Below, piece after piece: positions 8,916 through 17,403 of a DNA stretch of 64,000 nt (positions are counted from its first letter, which is position 1; each line of letters starts with the position of its first letter). The DNA is taken from positions 1 to 64,000 of the forward strand of contig CAIJPD010000018.1 in assembly GCA_903822495.1 (NCBI GenBank), written 5' to 3'. The notes under the pieces are model-generated. The model saw only the letters and a list, made by a program, of their open reading frames with translations, was not told the DNA's origin and did no database searches. Both the position numbers and the translations under genes were made by a program. This DNA is from an uncultured Chloroflexota bacterium (lineage in GTDB: Bacteria; Chloroflexota; Limnocylindria; Limnocylindrales; CSP1-4).

Positions 8916-10274
8916 TCAGCCGGGCTCATGCCCCGGGCGCTCGCGCTGCTGGCGCGCCAGGTTTCGCCACGCCAGCCAGACGCCCGCAATCCCGATGGGC
9001 GCCACCACCAGCCACGCCAGCAGCCCGGCCGTGAGGCTGCCCGCCGTCGCGATGGTGCCCAGCAGGATCGCCGTGAACGGCCGATGGCCAAGGAGCGCCA
9101 TCTGGTGGTAGGCCATGATCCGGCCGCGCAGCCCGTCCGGCGTCCATTCCTGGAGCGCCGCCGTGGCGACCGGGAAGCAGATCGAGAAGCCAAAGCCCAC
9201 CAGCGCAAACCCCGCCGAGACGGTCAGCAGGTCGCCGGCCAGCCCCAGCAGCACCACCCCCACGGCCTGCAGGAAGAGCCCGGCGATCGCCGCCCGCTCC
9301 GACCAGCCCAGCCGGCGGATCTGGATGAACAGCAGGAACCCGATGAGCCCCCCGACGCTCTGCGCGGTGACCACCAGCCCGACCACGCTCTCGGGCTGGC
9401 CGAGGCGATCCTCGACCAGCGCGGGCGCCAGCGAGCGCTGGATCTCCATCGCCATGGTGATCACGACGATTCCCGCCAGCAGGCCCAGCACCCAGCGGTT
9501 CGCGCGGAGAAACGCCGCACTGCCGATGAGGCCCGGACCGGCGCCGGTGAGGCCGGGCGGGGTCGAACCGCCGCGGGGGGGCGAAGCAACGTTCGACGGC
9601 GAGCCTCCTGCACGGCCGGCGGACGCCGGCGCACCTGGCGTCGAGTCAGCCGGGCCTTCGGCCGACCGTCCGCCCAGCCCCAGCCGGTAGAGCATCGCCA
9701 TGCTGGCCACCGGCGCCAGGTACGTCAGGGCGTTCAGGGCAAACGCGAAGGCCGGCCCGGAGAACGCGATGGCCGCCGCCGCCAGGAGCGGCCCGAAGAC
9801 CTGGCCCACCTGGAACCCCGTGCTGCTCATCGCCACCGCGTCGCGCAGGTCCTCGCGCGGGACGATGTTGGGAACCAGCGCCTGGAGCGACGGCTTGCCC
9901 ATCGCCCAGAACACGTTGATCGCGAACGTGGCCACGATCAGCGTCAGCTCGCCGGACAGGCCCAGGAACGTCAGCACGGCCAGGATGGCCGCCGTCAGCA
10001 TCGAGAGCGCGTGGGTGATCATGACCACCCTTCGCCGGTCCAGCCGGTCCGAGAGCCGCCCGCCCTGCACCGAGAAGAGCAGGATGGGGATGAAGCCGGC
10101 GAAGTTGAAGACGCCGACGTCGAACGACGAGCCGGTCAGCTGGTAGACGAAGACGGAGCCGGCGACCGCCTGGAGCCACGTCCCCATGTTGTTGATCGAG
10201 ACGCCAAACCAGTAGGCGACGTAGGCACGGTGCCGGAAGGGGCCGAGGCGGGTGGAGCGGGACGCGCCGGTCAC
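8916..10274 (-). CDS. MFS transporter (EntS/DUF894-like)
   Basis: 452-residue major facilitator with about 12 hydrophobic segments. The N-terminal part (RHRAYVAYWFGVSINNMGTW) and the cytoplasmic loop GGRLSDRLDRRRVVM, the A-like motif after helix 2, match the EntS/MFS_3 group of drug and siderophore exporters. A hydrophilic Gly/Pro/Ser-rich loop of about 50 residues near the middle joins the two six-helix halves. It starts at a GTG directly after the TAG of the ornithine-cyclodeaminase-like gene, with no space between them. It likely moves a substrate or product of the pathway. The direction cannot be told from sequence. Confidence 0.85.
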   Translation of the reverse strand: MTGASRSTRLGPFRHRAYVAYWFGVSINNMGTWLQAVAGSVFVYQLTGSSFDVGVFNFAGFIPILLFSVQGGRLSDRLDRRRVVMITHALSMLTAAILAVLTFLGLSGELTLIVATFAINVFWAMGKPSLQALVPNIVPREDLRDAVAMSSTGFQVGQVFGPLLAAAAIAFSGPAFAFALNALTYLAPVASMAMLYRLGLGGRSAEGPADSTPGAPASAGRAGGSPSNVASPPRGGSTPPGLTGAGPGLIGSAAFLRANRWVLGLLAGIVVITMAMEIQRSLAPALVEDRLGQPESVVGLVVTAQSVGGLIGFLLFIQIRRLGWSERAAIAGLFLQAVGVVLLGLAGDLLTVSAGFALVGFGFSICFPVATAALQEWTPDGLRGRIMAYHQMALLGHRPFTAILLGTIATAGSLTAGLLAWLVVAPIGIAGVWLAWRNLARQQRERPGHEPG

Positions 10275-11417
10275 CTAGTTCCGCTCGTCCTCGACCAGCC
10301 AGTCGGTGGGGATCTCGCGGCCCAGCCCGAGGCGCACGGCCCCTTCGTAGATCCGGCCCGCGACGGCATGGAACTGGGCGCCCTGCAGGTTGCCGCGCTC
10401 CGAGAACGTGATCTGCTCGCGGGACGTCCGGCCCGGCTGCTCCCCCGCCAGGATCTGGGGCAGGTAGACCGTGCGGTCCATGTGCGGGTAGCCGTTCCCC
10501 TTGCCCAGCGACGAGTGGTAGCGGCGGTGCCAGTACTCGTGCTCGCGGAAGGCCGGCTGATCCTCGGGCGGCGCCCAGGACAGGATGTACTCGCCCCCCG
10601 CCTCGGGGATCCCCACCGGCGCGGGCGCCACGCCCAGCACCAGCGAGCGGTCGATCCGGTCGATGCTGGCCTGGTCCAGCGGCCCGGAGAGGCTGACGAC
10701 GTGGGTACCCGGCTCCAGGTAGCGGCCCAGGTGCGCCGAGGCGGGGTTGGGGTTCTCCGCGAAGCCGCCGTCCGTGCACGACGCCAGGATGTCCGCCTCG
10801 TGGTAGACCTCGGCCGGGGTGTCGTGGGCGGTCACGCGGATCCCCAGCTCGGCAGACATCTCCGCCGCGTAACGCTCGCGGTTGGCGAGGGTTGGGCTGT
10901 AGACCTTGACCCGCTCGATGGGCCGGACGGCCCGGATCGCCCGCAGGAACGCGCGGGCCTGGCCGCCGCTGCCCAGCACCCCGAGGCGGGACGCGTCCGG
11001 GTTGGCCATGGCCTCCACGCCGATCGCGGCGTCCCCGGCCACCCGGAGACGCTGGAGCCAGCTGTCCTGGATGATCGCGAGCGGCTCGGCATTCTCCATC
11101 CGGAACAGGAAGACGATCCCGAAGAAGAGGCCTGGCCGGATGCAGTACTCCTCCGACGTCTCGACGCCGCCGTACGATTCGGAATGGCGCAGATCCGAGA
11201 CCATCCGCGAGGCCAGGTAGCCGGTCCGCGTGGAGCCGCCGTCCATCGTGCTCCACAGGTAGTAGTGGGCCGGGTCCTGGGTGGGCATCCGGAAGTCGAT
11301 CCGGGGCCGGCAGACTCCGATGCCCGAGGCGACGTCCGCGTACGACTCGCGCAGGGCGGCGATGGTGTCCTCGATCGTGAGGACCTTGCGGACGTCGTCA
11401 TTCGACAGGATCAGCAT
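10275..11417 (-). CDS. Ornithine cyclodeaminase / mu-crystallin family protein
   Basis: 380-residue NAD(P)-binding protein of the OCD/mu-crystallin family, whose members deaminate or reduce imino/amino acids (ornithine cyclodeaminase, alanine dehydrogenase, ketimine reductase). The Rossmann motif LGVLGSGGQARAFLRA lies near residues 140-155. It is about 50 residues longer than classical OCDs, mostly through a C-terminal extension (HEYWHRRYHSSLGKGNGYP...). The start at 11417 is chosen because GGGAGGGG lies five bases upstream; a start five codons earlier would sit inside that ribosome site. Together with the aminotransferase and hydroxyacid dehydrogenase it suggests amino-acid-like intermediates. 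The exact reaction is unknown. Confidence 0.82.
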   Translation of the reverse strand: MLILSNDDVRKVLTIEDTIAALRESYADVASGIGVCRPRIDFRMPTQDPAHYYLWSTMDGGSTRTGYLASRMVSDLRHSESYGGVETSEEYCIRPGLFFGIVFLFRMENAEPLAIIQDSWLQRLRVAGDAAIGVEAMANPDASRLGVLGSGGQARAFLRAIRAVRPIERVKVYSPTLANRERYAAEMSAELGIRVTAHDTPAEVYHEADILASCTDGGFAENPNPASAHLGRYLEPGTHVVSLSGPLDQASIDRIDRSLVLGVAPAPVGIPEAGGEYILSWAPPEDQPAFREHEYWHRRYHSSLGKGNGYPHMDRTVYLPQILAGEQPGRTSREQITFSERGNLQGAQFHAVAGRIYEGAVRLGLGREIPTDWLVEDERN

Positions 11418-11513
11418 CGGTCCCCTCCCCAATCCCCGGTTGACCGCGGTCGCGGCCGGTTGCTGGCCGCCGTCACGGCCCGTGGTTGGCCGCCGTCACG
11501 GCCGACGAGCCCG

Positions 11514-12395
11514 CTACTGGCCCCGGGCCAGCAGCACCAGCGCGGAGTGATCCAGGTCGCCCCGGTCCGAATCGACCAGCGCGTTGAGCCGCTCCGTCAT
11601 GACCTCCAGCGCCGGAAGCTCCAGCCCCAGCTGCATCGCCGTGCGGTGGACGATCCGCGCATCCTTCAGGTGGAGCCTGGCGCGGAAGCCGGGTTCGAAG
11701 TTGTCGTCCAGCATCCGCTGGCCGTGCATGTCCAGGATCTTGCTGGCCGCGAACCCGCCCAGCAGCGCCTGGCGGACCTTGGCGGGGTCCACGCCCGCCG
11801 CCTCGGCGAGCGTCAGCGCCTCCGCCACGGCCTCGATCGTCACGCCCACCACCAGCTGGTTGGCGGCCTTGGTGATCTGGCCCGCACCCACGTCGCCGAC
11901 GTGGGTGATGGTCTTGCCCATCGCCGCGAAGAGGGGCATGGCGCGCGCCACGTCCTCCTCCGAGCCGCCGACCATGATCGAGAGCGCCGCGTCCTGCGCG
12001 CCCTTCTGGCCGCCGCTCACCGGCGCATCGACGTAGCCGGCGCCCGTCTCCTGCACCACGTCGGCCAGCTCCCGGGTGGCGATGGGATCCACGGTGCTCA
12101 TGTCGATGACCAGGTGGCCGGGGCCCAGCGCGCCGAGCAGCCCGTACGCGCCGCGGACCACCACCTCCAGGTCCGGGGTGTCGGGGAGCATCGTGATCAC
12201 GATCCGCGCGAGCGACGCCACCTCGCCGGGCGTGGAGGCGCCGGTGGCCCCGGCCGCGATGAGCTCATCCACGGGCCCATGGCTACGGGAATGCACGACC
12301 AGCGAGTAGCCGGCCGCCAGGAGGTGCCCAGCCATGGGCTTGCCCATGATGCCCAGGCCGATGAAGCCAACGGTCACGGCGCCTTCGGTGGCCAT
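11514..12395 (-). CDS. 3-hydroxyisobutyrate / tartronate-semialdehyde reductase family dehydrogenase
   Basis: 293-residue beta-hydroxyacid dehydrogenase (HIBADH/GarR family), which interconverts a 3-hydroxyacid and its semialdehyde using NAD(P). The dinucleotide motif GFIGLGIMG covers residues 10-18. The substrate-binding DAPVSGGQKGA is at 123-133 and the catalytic lysine is K176 in GQITKAANQ, with N179 also conserved. All family landmarks are present. It begins four bases after the aminotransferase stop, so the pair could convert a beta-amino acid to a semialdehyde and then to the hydroxyacid. Family members with these motifs include GarR (tartronate semialdehyde) and MmsB; sequence alone does not separate them. 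Confidence 0.9.
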   Translation of the reverse strand: MATEGAVTVGFIGLGIMGKPMAGHLLAAGYSLVVHSRSHGPVDELIAAGATGASTPGEVASLARIVITMLPDTPDLEVVVRGAYGLLGALGPGHLVIDMSTVDPIATRELADVVQETGAGYVDAPVSGGQKGAQDAALSIMVGGSEEDVARAMPLFAAMGKTITHVGDVGAGQITKAANQLVVGVTIEAVAEALTLAEAAGVDPAKVRQALLGGFAASKILDMHGQRMLDDNFEPGFRARLHLKDARIVHRTAMQLGLELPALEVMTERLNALVDSDRGDLDHSALVLLARGQ

Positions 12396-12399
12396 CGAC

Positions 12400-13749
12400 C
12401 TATCCCTGGTATGCCGCGTCGGAGATGTCGAGCGCGCGGTCGATGAGCTCGAAGCCCTCGGCCAGCTGCGCCTCGTTGACGATCAGCGGCGGGTTGGTGT
12501 GGATGATGTTGTTGGCGATCATGGTGTACAGCCCGTTGTCGCGGAGGAACTTCGCGATGGCTTTCATCTCGTCGCTGTTGCCGTTGAACGGCGTGAGCGG
12601 CGTGTACGGGTTCCGGCCGCGCACCAGCTCCAGGCAGCCGAACAGGCCGATGTTGCGGATGGCGCCCACGGAGGGGTGCTTGTCCTTCATCCGCTGGTGG
12701 TGGCCGCGCATGACCTTTCCCATGTTCGCGGCGTTCTCGACCAGCCCGTCGGTCTCGTAGATGTCCAGCGTGGCGACCGCCGCCGCGCACGAGACGGGAT
12801 GGGCGCCGTAGGTCAGGCCGCCCGAGTAGACCATGGTCTCGAACTTCTCGGCCAGCCGGTGGGTCATCGCCACTGCGCCCAGCGGGAGGTACGAGGAGGT
12901 CAGGCCCTTGGCCATGGTCATCAGGTCCGGCACCACACCCCAGTTGTCGATGGCGAACATCTTCCCGGTCCGCCCGAAGCCGGACATGACCTCGTCGGCG
13001 ACCATCAGGATGCCGTACTTGTCGCACAGCGCCCGGACGCCCTGGATGTAGCCGTCCGGCGGGATCAGGATCCCGTTGGTGCCCACCACGGGCTCCAGGA
13101 AGATGGCCGCGATGGTGTGGGCGCCCTCGTAGCGGATGACGTCTTCCAGGCCCTGGAGCGCCTCGGCCGCGGGGCGAGACTCTGCCTCTCCCCAGCGGTG
13201 GGTGTCCGGGTAGCGGACCACGCCCACGATGCCCGGCTCGTTGGCCCAGCGACGCGGGTCGCCGGTCAGGGTCATCGCGCCCATGCTGGCGCCGTGGTAG
13301 GTGCGGTAGCGGGCCAGGATCTTGAACTTGCCGGTGGCGTGGCGGGCCAGCTTGATGGCGTTCTCGACGGCCTCCGCGCCGCCCAGCGTCAGGAAGACCT
13401 TGTCGAGGTCGCCGGGCATGATCTCGGCCAGCTTCTTCCCCAGGCGCGCGCGGGATTCCGTGACCATCGCGGGCTGGACGAACTGGAGCCTGGCCATCTG
13501 CGCCGCCACGGCGTCGATCACGCGGCGGTCACCGTGGCCGATGTTCACCGACATCAGGCCGGCGTTGAAATCCAGGATGCGCTGGCCGTCCGGCGTGTAC
13601 AGGTAGACGCCCTCGGCATGGTCGATGGCGATGGGGTCCACGGCGCCCTGGGCGGCCCACGGGAAGAAGGTGTGTGCCCGCGAGAGCTCGACGATCTCCG
13701 CGGTGGAGAGGGGGGTCGTCTGCGTCCCCGGGGCGGCGGACGTGGCCAT
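12400..13749 (-). CDS. Class III PLP-dependent aminotransferase
   Basis: 449-residue fold-type I aminotransferase of class III (omega-amino acid, taurine or beta-alanine:pyruvate type). The PLP lysine is K281 in MAKGLTSSYLPLGA, the cofactor aspartate D252 in VADEVMSGFGRTG, and the phosphate-binding segment is TLGGAEAVENAIKLAR. The ATG at 13749 is preceded by GGAGGGA at good spacing; an upstream in-frame extension is rejected. It is the first gene of the minus-strand run and has a TATACT -10-like box about 95 bases upstream. The N-terminal SRAHTFFPWAAQG resembles taurine- and beta-alanine-pyruvate transaminases, but substrate assignment would be a guess. Confidence 0.92.
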   Translation of the reverse strand: MATSAAPGTQTTPLSTAEIVELSRAHTFFPWAAQGAVDPIAIDHAEGVYLYTPDGQRILDFNAGLMSVNIGHGDRRVIDAVAAQMARLQFVQPAMVTESRARLGKKLAEIMPGDLDKVFLTLGGAEAVENAIKLARHATGKFKILARYRTYHGASMGAMTLTGDPRRWANEPGIVGVVRYPDTHRWGEAESRPAAEALQGLEDVIRYEGAHTIAAIFLEPVVGTNGILIPPDGYIQGVRALCDKYGILMVADEVMSGFGRTGKMFAIDNWGVVPDLMTMAKGLTSSYLPLGAVAMTHRLAEKFETMVYSGGLTYGAHPVSCAAAVATLDIYETDGLVENAANMGKVMRGHHQRMKDKHPSVGAIRNIGLFGCLELVRGRNPYTPLTPFNGNSDEMKAIAKFLRDNGLYTMIANNIIHTNPPLIVNEAQLAEGFELIDRALDISDAAYQG

Positions 13750-13843
13750 GGTGCGGGTCCCTCCGGCGACCCTGGGGTCGCGTGCGCGGCTGGCTGGGTG
13801 TGCTGGACGCTGGGCGCCGGGCGGATTCAGCGCGGTCGTGCGC

Positions 13844-13849
13844 AGTATA
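13844..13849 (-). promoter_or_regulatory. -10-like box for the aminotransferase operon
   Basis: TATACT on the minus strand, five of six matches to TATAAT, in an otherwise extremely GC-rich gap. The -35 region is weak (CTGAGG, 16 bases upstream). The predicted leader is about 90 bases. Confidence 0.4.
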
Positions 13850-14178
13850 GGTTCCCGGAGTGGAGCCTCAGGCGCGGATCGGCGGCGCGCTGGGGCCCCC
13901 GGGGGCGTCGCGATGGCGTCGCCCCACGGCGTCATACCCAAGGGTAAGAAGTGGCCGCTCCTCCCGGCCCCGGACGGGGTGGAGCCGATGCCTCACCGCG
14001 TCGCGGACCGGATTTCGGGAGCGATCCGCCCCTTCGGGCCTGGTTGGCGGCGATTCGGGTGCTCCGGCCGGCCCCGATCGTGCCGGCGGCCTGATCCGGG
14101 CCCCCGGCCGGAGCCGTGGGGGCGCCCAGCGTGCAGCTTCATACGCCACGGTATGGACGGGACCCGGCGGCGTCGGCC

Positions 14179-14197
14179 GGGCGCTATCGTTCCGGGC
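14179..14197 (+). promoter_or_regulatory. -10-like box placed for leaderless transcription
   Basis: TATCGT (14185-14190) is followed by exactly 7 bases and then the ATG, so a transcript would begin at or next to the start codon. No Shine-Dalgarno precedes the ATG, which fits a leaderless mRNA. The preceding GGGCGCTATCGT also occurs, inverted, at 564-575. Confidence 0.35.
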
Positions 14198-15283
14198 ATG
14201 CCTGCCGATCCCGCCCCCGCCCAGCCCCGTCAGCCCATCTCAGCAGCGCCGGACGAGCTCCTCACCGTCGTCATCTGCTGCTCGCTGCAGCCCGAGCTGG
14301 CGGAGCGAATCCGGGCGGTGGATCCGGGGCGAATCCGGGTGGTCCATGAGCCGGATCTCCTCCCCACCGGGCCCTATGCCGGCGGCTACCTGGGGTCCAA
14401 GCCCCGACTGGACGCGGCCGGGCTCGCCCGCTGGCGCGAGACGCTTGCGCGCGCGGACATCCTCTTCGAGTTCGACTGGCTGGAGCCCGCCCGCCTGCGC
14501 GAGACGGCGCCGAAGGCCCGCTGGCTCCAGGCGAGCAAGTCCGGCATCGGCGAGTTCGTCCGGCGGACCGGCCTGGACCGCAGCGGGATCGTCCTGTGCA
14601 CGGCGGCGGGCATCCACGCCGTGCCCCTGGCGGAGTGGGTGACCTTCGGCGCGCTCTGGCTGGTCAAGCAGCTGCCGCGGATGCTGGATCAGCAGCGGCG
14701 CCACCACTGGGAGCAGTTTGATGCGGGCCTGGTCGCCGGCCGACGCGCGCTGGTCGTCGGCCTGGGCGGCGTGGGCCGCGAGATCGCGCGGCAGCTGGAC
14801 GCCCTGGGCGTGGAGGTCTGGGGCGTGCGCCGTTCGGCCGAAGGCGAGGCGGTGCCCCACGTCCGGCGCCTGTTCCCGTTCGACGGGTTCGACACCGCAC
14901 TTCCGGACGTGGACTTCCTGGTCCTCGCCTGCCCCTACAACGCGGAGACGCACCACCTGCTGACCGCGGACCGGCTGGCCGCCATGAAGCCCGGCGCCGG
15001 GGTGATCAACGTGGCCCGGGGGGCCGTCATCGACGAGGCGGCCCTGGTCGCCGCCCTGCGCGACCGGACGATCGCGGGCGCCGTGCTGGACGTCCAGGAG
15101 CAGGAGCCCACGCCGCCCGATGCGCCCATCTGGGATGCCCCCAACGTGCTGCTCTCGCCGCATCGGGCGAGCATGGTGGACGTGGAGAACTCGCTGCTGG
15201 TGGACCTCTTCTGCGAGAACCTCCGCCGCTACCTCGACGGTCGGCCGCTCGTCAACGTCTACGACGCGGACCGTGAGTACTGA
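14198..15283 (+). CDS. D-2-hydroxyacid dehydrogenase
   Basis: 361-residue NAD(P)-dependent D-isomer-specific 2-hydroxyacid dehydrogenase, interconverting a 2-oxoacid and a D-2-hydroxyacid. The dinucleotide motif VVGLGGVGREIA covers residues 186-197. The catalytic triad is visible as R274 in NVARGAVID, E303 in QEQEP and H322 in LSPHRAS. A short Ala/Pro-rich N-terminus precedes the substrate-binding domain. The gene appears to be translated from a leaderless transcript. The next gene begins at a GTG inside its last codons (11-base overlap). It is closest in style to glyoxylate/hydroxypyruvate reductases of the GhrA type, which is only a family-level statement. Confidence 0.9.
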   Translation: MPADPAPAQPRQPISAAPDELLTVVICCSLQPELAERIRAVDPGRIRVVHEPDLLPTGPYAGGYLGSKPRLDAAGLARWRETLARADILFEFDWLEPARLRETAPKARWLQASKSGIGEFVRRTGLDRSGIVLCTAAGIHAVPLAEWVTFGALWLVKQLPRMLDQQRRHHWEQFDAGLVAGRRALVVGLGGVGREIARQLDALGVEVWGVRRSAEGEAVPHVRRLFPFDGFDTALPDVDFLVLACPYNAETHHLLTADRLAAMKPGAGVINVARGAVIDEAALVAALRDRTIAGAVLDVQEQEPTPPDAPIWDAPNVLLSPHRASMVDVENSLLVDLFCENLRRYLDGRPLVNVYDADREY

Positions 15284-16949
15284 CCCGTTCGCCGGCCTGC
15301 CCACGGCCCCGGACGCGGCCACCGACCCGGACGGGCGCCCGGTCGAGGTCATCTACCGCGCGGCCACCATCCACACCATGGACCCGGCCAACCCCCGCGC
15401 CACCGGCCTGTGGGTCCGCGGCGACCGGGTCGTGGAAGCCGGCGACGCGGACCGGCTCACGGCGGCGGCGCTGGTCACCGGGGCGCGGCCGCGCGTCGTG
15501 GACCTGGGCGACGCCACCGTGGTCCCGGGCCTGATCGACGCCCACTGCCACATCACGTTGCTGGCATACCTGCTCACCGGCGCGGACTGCGCGCAGCCCG
15601 CCGCCCCGGACGTCGCCGCGATCCAGGCGCGGCTGGCGGCCCAGGCGCCGGGCCCCGACGGCTGGATCACGGGCAGCGGCTACGCCGAGTACAAGCTGGC
15701 GGACCGCCGCCACCCGACGCGCTGGGACCTGGACGCGGCCTGCCCGGACACCCCGGCGGTGGTCTACCACACCTCGCTCCACCTGGGCGTCGTCAACTCC
15801 GCCGGGCTCCGGGCGCTGAGCCTGGACGAGACGTCGCCGGATCCGCCGCAGGGCTGGCTGGGGCACGACGCCGCGGGCCGGCTGGACGGCCGGCTGCAGG
15901 AGTCCGCGGCGCTGGACCTGCTGGCCGCCAACCGGAAGCGATTCCTGGACGCGCTGGACGCCGCGGGGCGGGCGGCGTTCATGGCCCGCGCGGGGCGGCA
16001 TCTGGCGGCGCTGGGGATCACCGGCGTGGCGGACGCGGCAGGCGAGACGACGGCGTTTGGCGCGCTGCGCGAGGCCGAACGTCGGGGCGAGCTCCCGGTC
16101 CGCGTCACGGTGATGTTCACCTACCCCGAATCCGGCTGGCTGCGGGCCGCCGGCATGACGACGGGCTTCGGCTCTCCCCTGCTCCGGATCGGCGCCATCA
16201 AGCTGTGGGCCGACGGCGGCATGAACAGCCGCACCGCGGCCCTGGACGAGCCGTACCTGGACCCGCCCGGCGAGATGGGCCTCCTCTGGTACACGCAGGA
16301 CGAGCTGACCCGGATCGTGCGCGAGTGCGTGGAGGCGGGCTTCCAGGTTGGCATCCACGCCCAGGGCGAGCGCGGGATCCGGATGTCGCTGGCGGCGCTG
16401 GCGTCGGTCACGCCCGCGGCGCCCGACCGCAATCCGATGCGCCACCGGATCGAGCACGGCGGCTGTTTCATCCCGTCGCTGCGCGCCGAGGCGGCCCGGC
16501 TGGGGATCCACGTCGTCAGCCAGCCCGGCTTCTTCTCCGCCCTGGGCGACGCCTACTTCGACGCCTTCGGCGACGAGCGGACCGCGGGCCTCTACCCGTT
16601 TGCCAGCATGGCGCACGAGGGGATCCTCGTGGCCGGCTCGTCCGATGCGCCGGTGATCGGCGCCAGCCCGCTGGCCGGCATGCGCGACGCGATCCTGCGG
16701 CGGACAGACGGAGGGCGGCCGGTGGCGGCGACCGAAGCCGTCTCGGCGGCCGAGGCGCTGACGATGTACACGACGGCCGCCGCGTACGTGGACTGGGCGG
16801 AGGACGTGACCGGCTCCCTGGCTCCGGGCCGCTTCGCCGACTTCGTGGTCCTCGCCGAGGACCCGCTGGCGATCGACCCCGCCCGAATCGGCCCCGACCT
16901 GGTCCGGGCCACGATCCTGGGCGGCGCGCTGACCTACCGGCGCGCGTAG
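15273..16949 (+). CDS. Amidohydrolase family 3 (YtcJ-like)
   Basis: 558-residue metal-dependent amidohydrolase of the YtcJ/Amidohydro_3 group, an alpha/beta-barrel hydrolase of unknown substrate (the family includes N-acyl and formamide hydrolases). The N-terminal metal pair is in VVPGLIDAHCHI near residue 90. KLWADGGMNSRTAAL is the characteristic mid-barrel segment, HRIEHGG gives a metal-ligand histidine, and SSDAPV the catalytic aspartate. The GTG start at 15273 overlaps the dehydrogenase stop, implying one transcript. Together they may process an acylated or amide intermediate to a hydroxyacid. Confidence 0.85.
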   Translation: MSTDPFAGLPTAPDAATDPDGRPVEVIYRAATIHTMDPANPRATGLWVRGDRVVEAGDADRLTAAALVTGARPRVVDLGDATVVPGLIDAHCHITLLAYLLTGADCAQPAAPDVAAIQARLAAQAPGPDGWITGSGYAEYKLADRRHPTRWDLDAACPDTPAVVYHTSLHLGVVNSAGLRALSLDETSPDPPQGWLGHDAAGRLDGRLQESAALDLLAANRKRFLDALDAAGRAAFMARAGRHLAALGITGVADAAGETTAFGALREAERRGELPVRVTVMFTYPESGWLRAAGMTTGFGSPLLRIGAIKLWADGGMNSRTAALDEPYLDPPGEMGLLWYTQDELTRIVRECVEAGFQVGIHAQGERGIRMSLAALASVTPAAPDRNPMRHRIEHGGCFIPSLRAEAARLGIHVVSQPGFFSALGDAYFDAFGDERTAGLYPFASMAHEGILVAGSSDAPVIGASPLAGMRDAILRRTDGGRPVAATEAVSAAEALTMYTTAAAYVDWAEDVTGSLAPGRFADFVVLAEDPLAIDPARIGPDLVRATILGGALTYRRA

Positions 16950-17403
16950 TCGACTCCGGCTCGCCGACCGCCCCGCGGCTCCCGCCTCCCGATTGGGACG
17001 CGGCCGGCCGGATCACCATATTCCCGTCCCGATGGCATTGGGTGACAACGGCCGACCCGGGCGGCGGCGTCATGCCCACTTCCGGACGATTCCGTCACCG
17101 GGTGACCACAACCTGGTCATCTGGCGACGATTCGCCCCTTCTGGCGCTGACCCGAGAGGGTGGGCCCACCCCGATACGCTGGACTCGTTGCCCAACGCCA
17201 TCCGGGTGGGAATCCGGTGAGGACACGATCGGAGCGGCGCTCGCACGGGCTGGCAGGGCGGATCCGCCCCGACGATCCGCCCTGCCGCATCCGCCGCCTG
17301 AAGAGGCGCCGCCTCGACTAAGATTCCGGCACTTGCCGCGGGTGGCGCCCGCCGGCGCTGATCCCGGCCGACAAGCGCCGGCCGAAACCACCTGGAGGAC
17401 CAC
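16950..17403 (+). other. 454-base intergenic region with strong hairpin
   Basis: Non-coding between two plus-strand genes. It holds a 13-bp perfect hairpin (17252-17286) and a -10-like TAAGAT at 17318-17323. A stretch at 17170-17250 contains GGGAATCCGGTG, a sequence also found in the core of cobalamin riboswitches. The rest of that fold is not convincing. Confidence 0.4.
17252..17286 (+). terminator. 13-bp perfect hairpin
   Basis: GGCAGGGCGGATC (17252-17264) pairs perfectly with GATCCGCCCTGCC (17274-17286) around a 9-base loop. No U-tract follows. It may end the upstream amidohydrolase transcript or be part of a leader structure. Confidence 0.4.

Larger units (their letters stand above)
13750..14197. 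other. Divergent intergenic region
   Basis: A 448-base gap between the divergent aminotransferase and D-2-hydroxyacid dehydrogenase genes. It holds a TATACT box for the minus strand (13844-13849) and a TATCGT box for the plus strand (14185-14190). No conserved small frame or stable structured element is evident in the rest. Confidence 0.4.
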
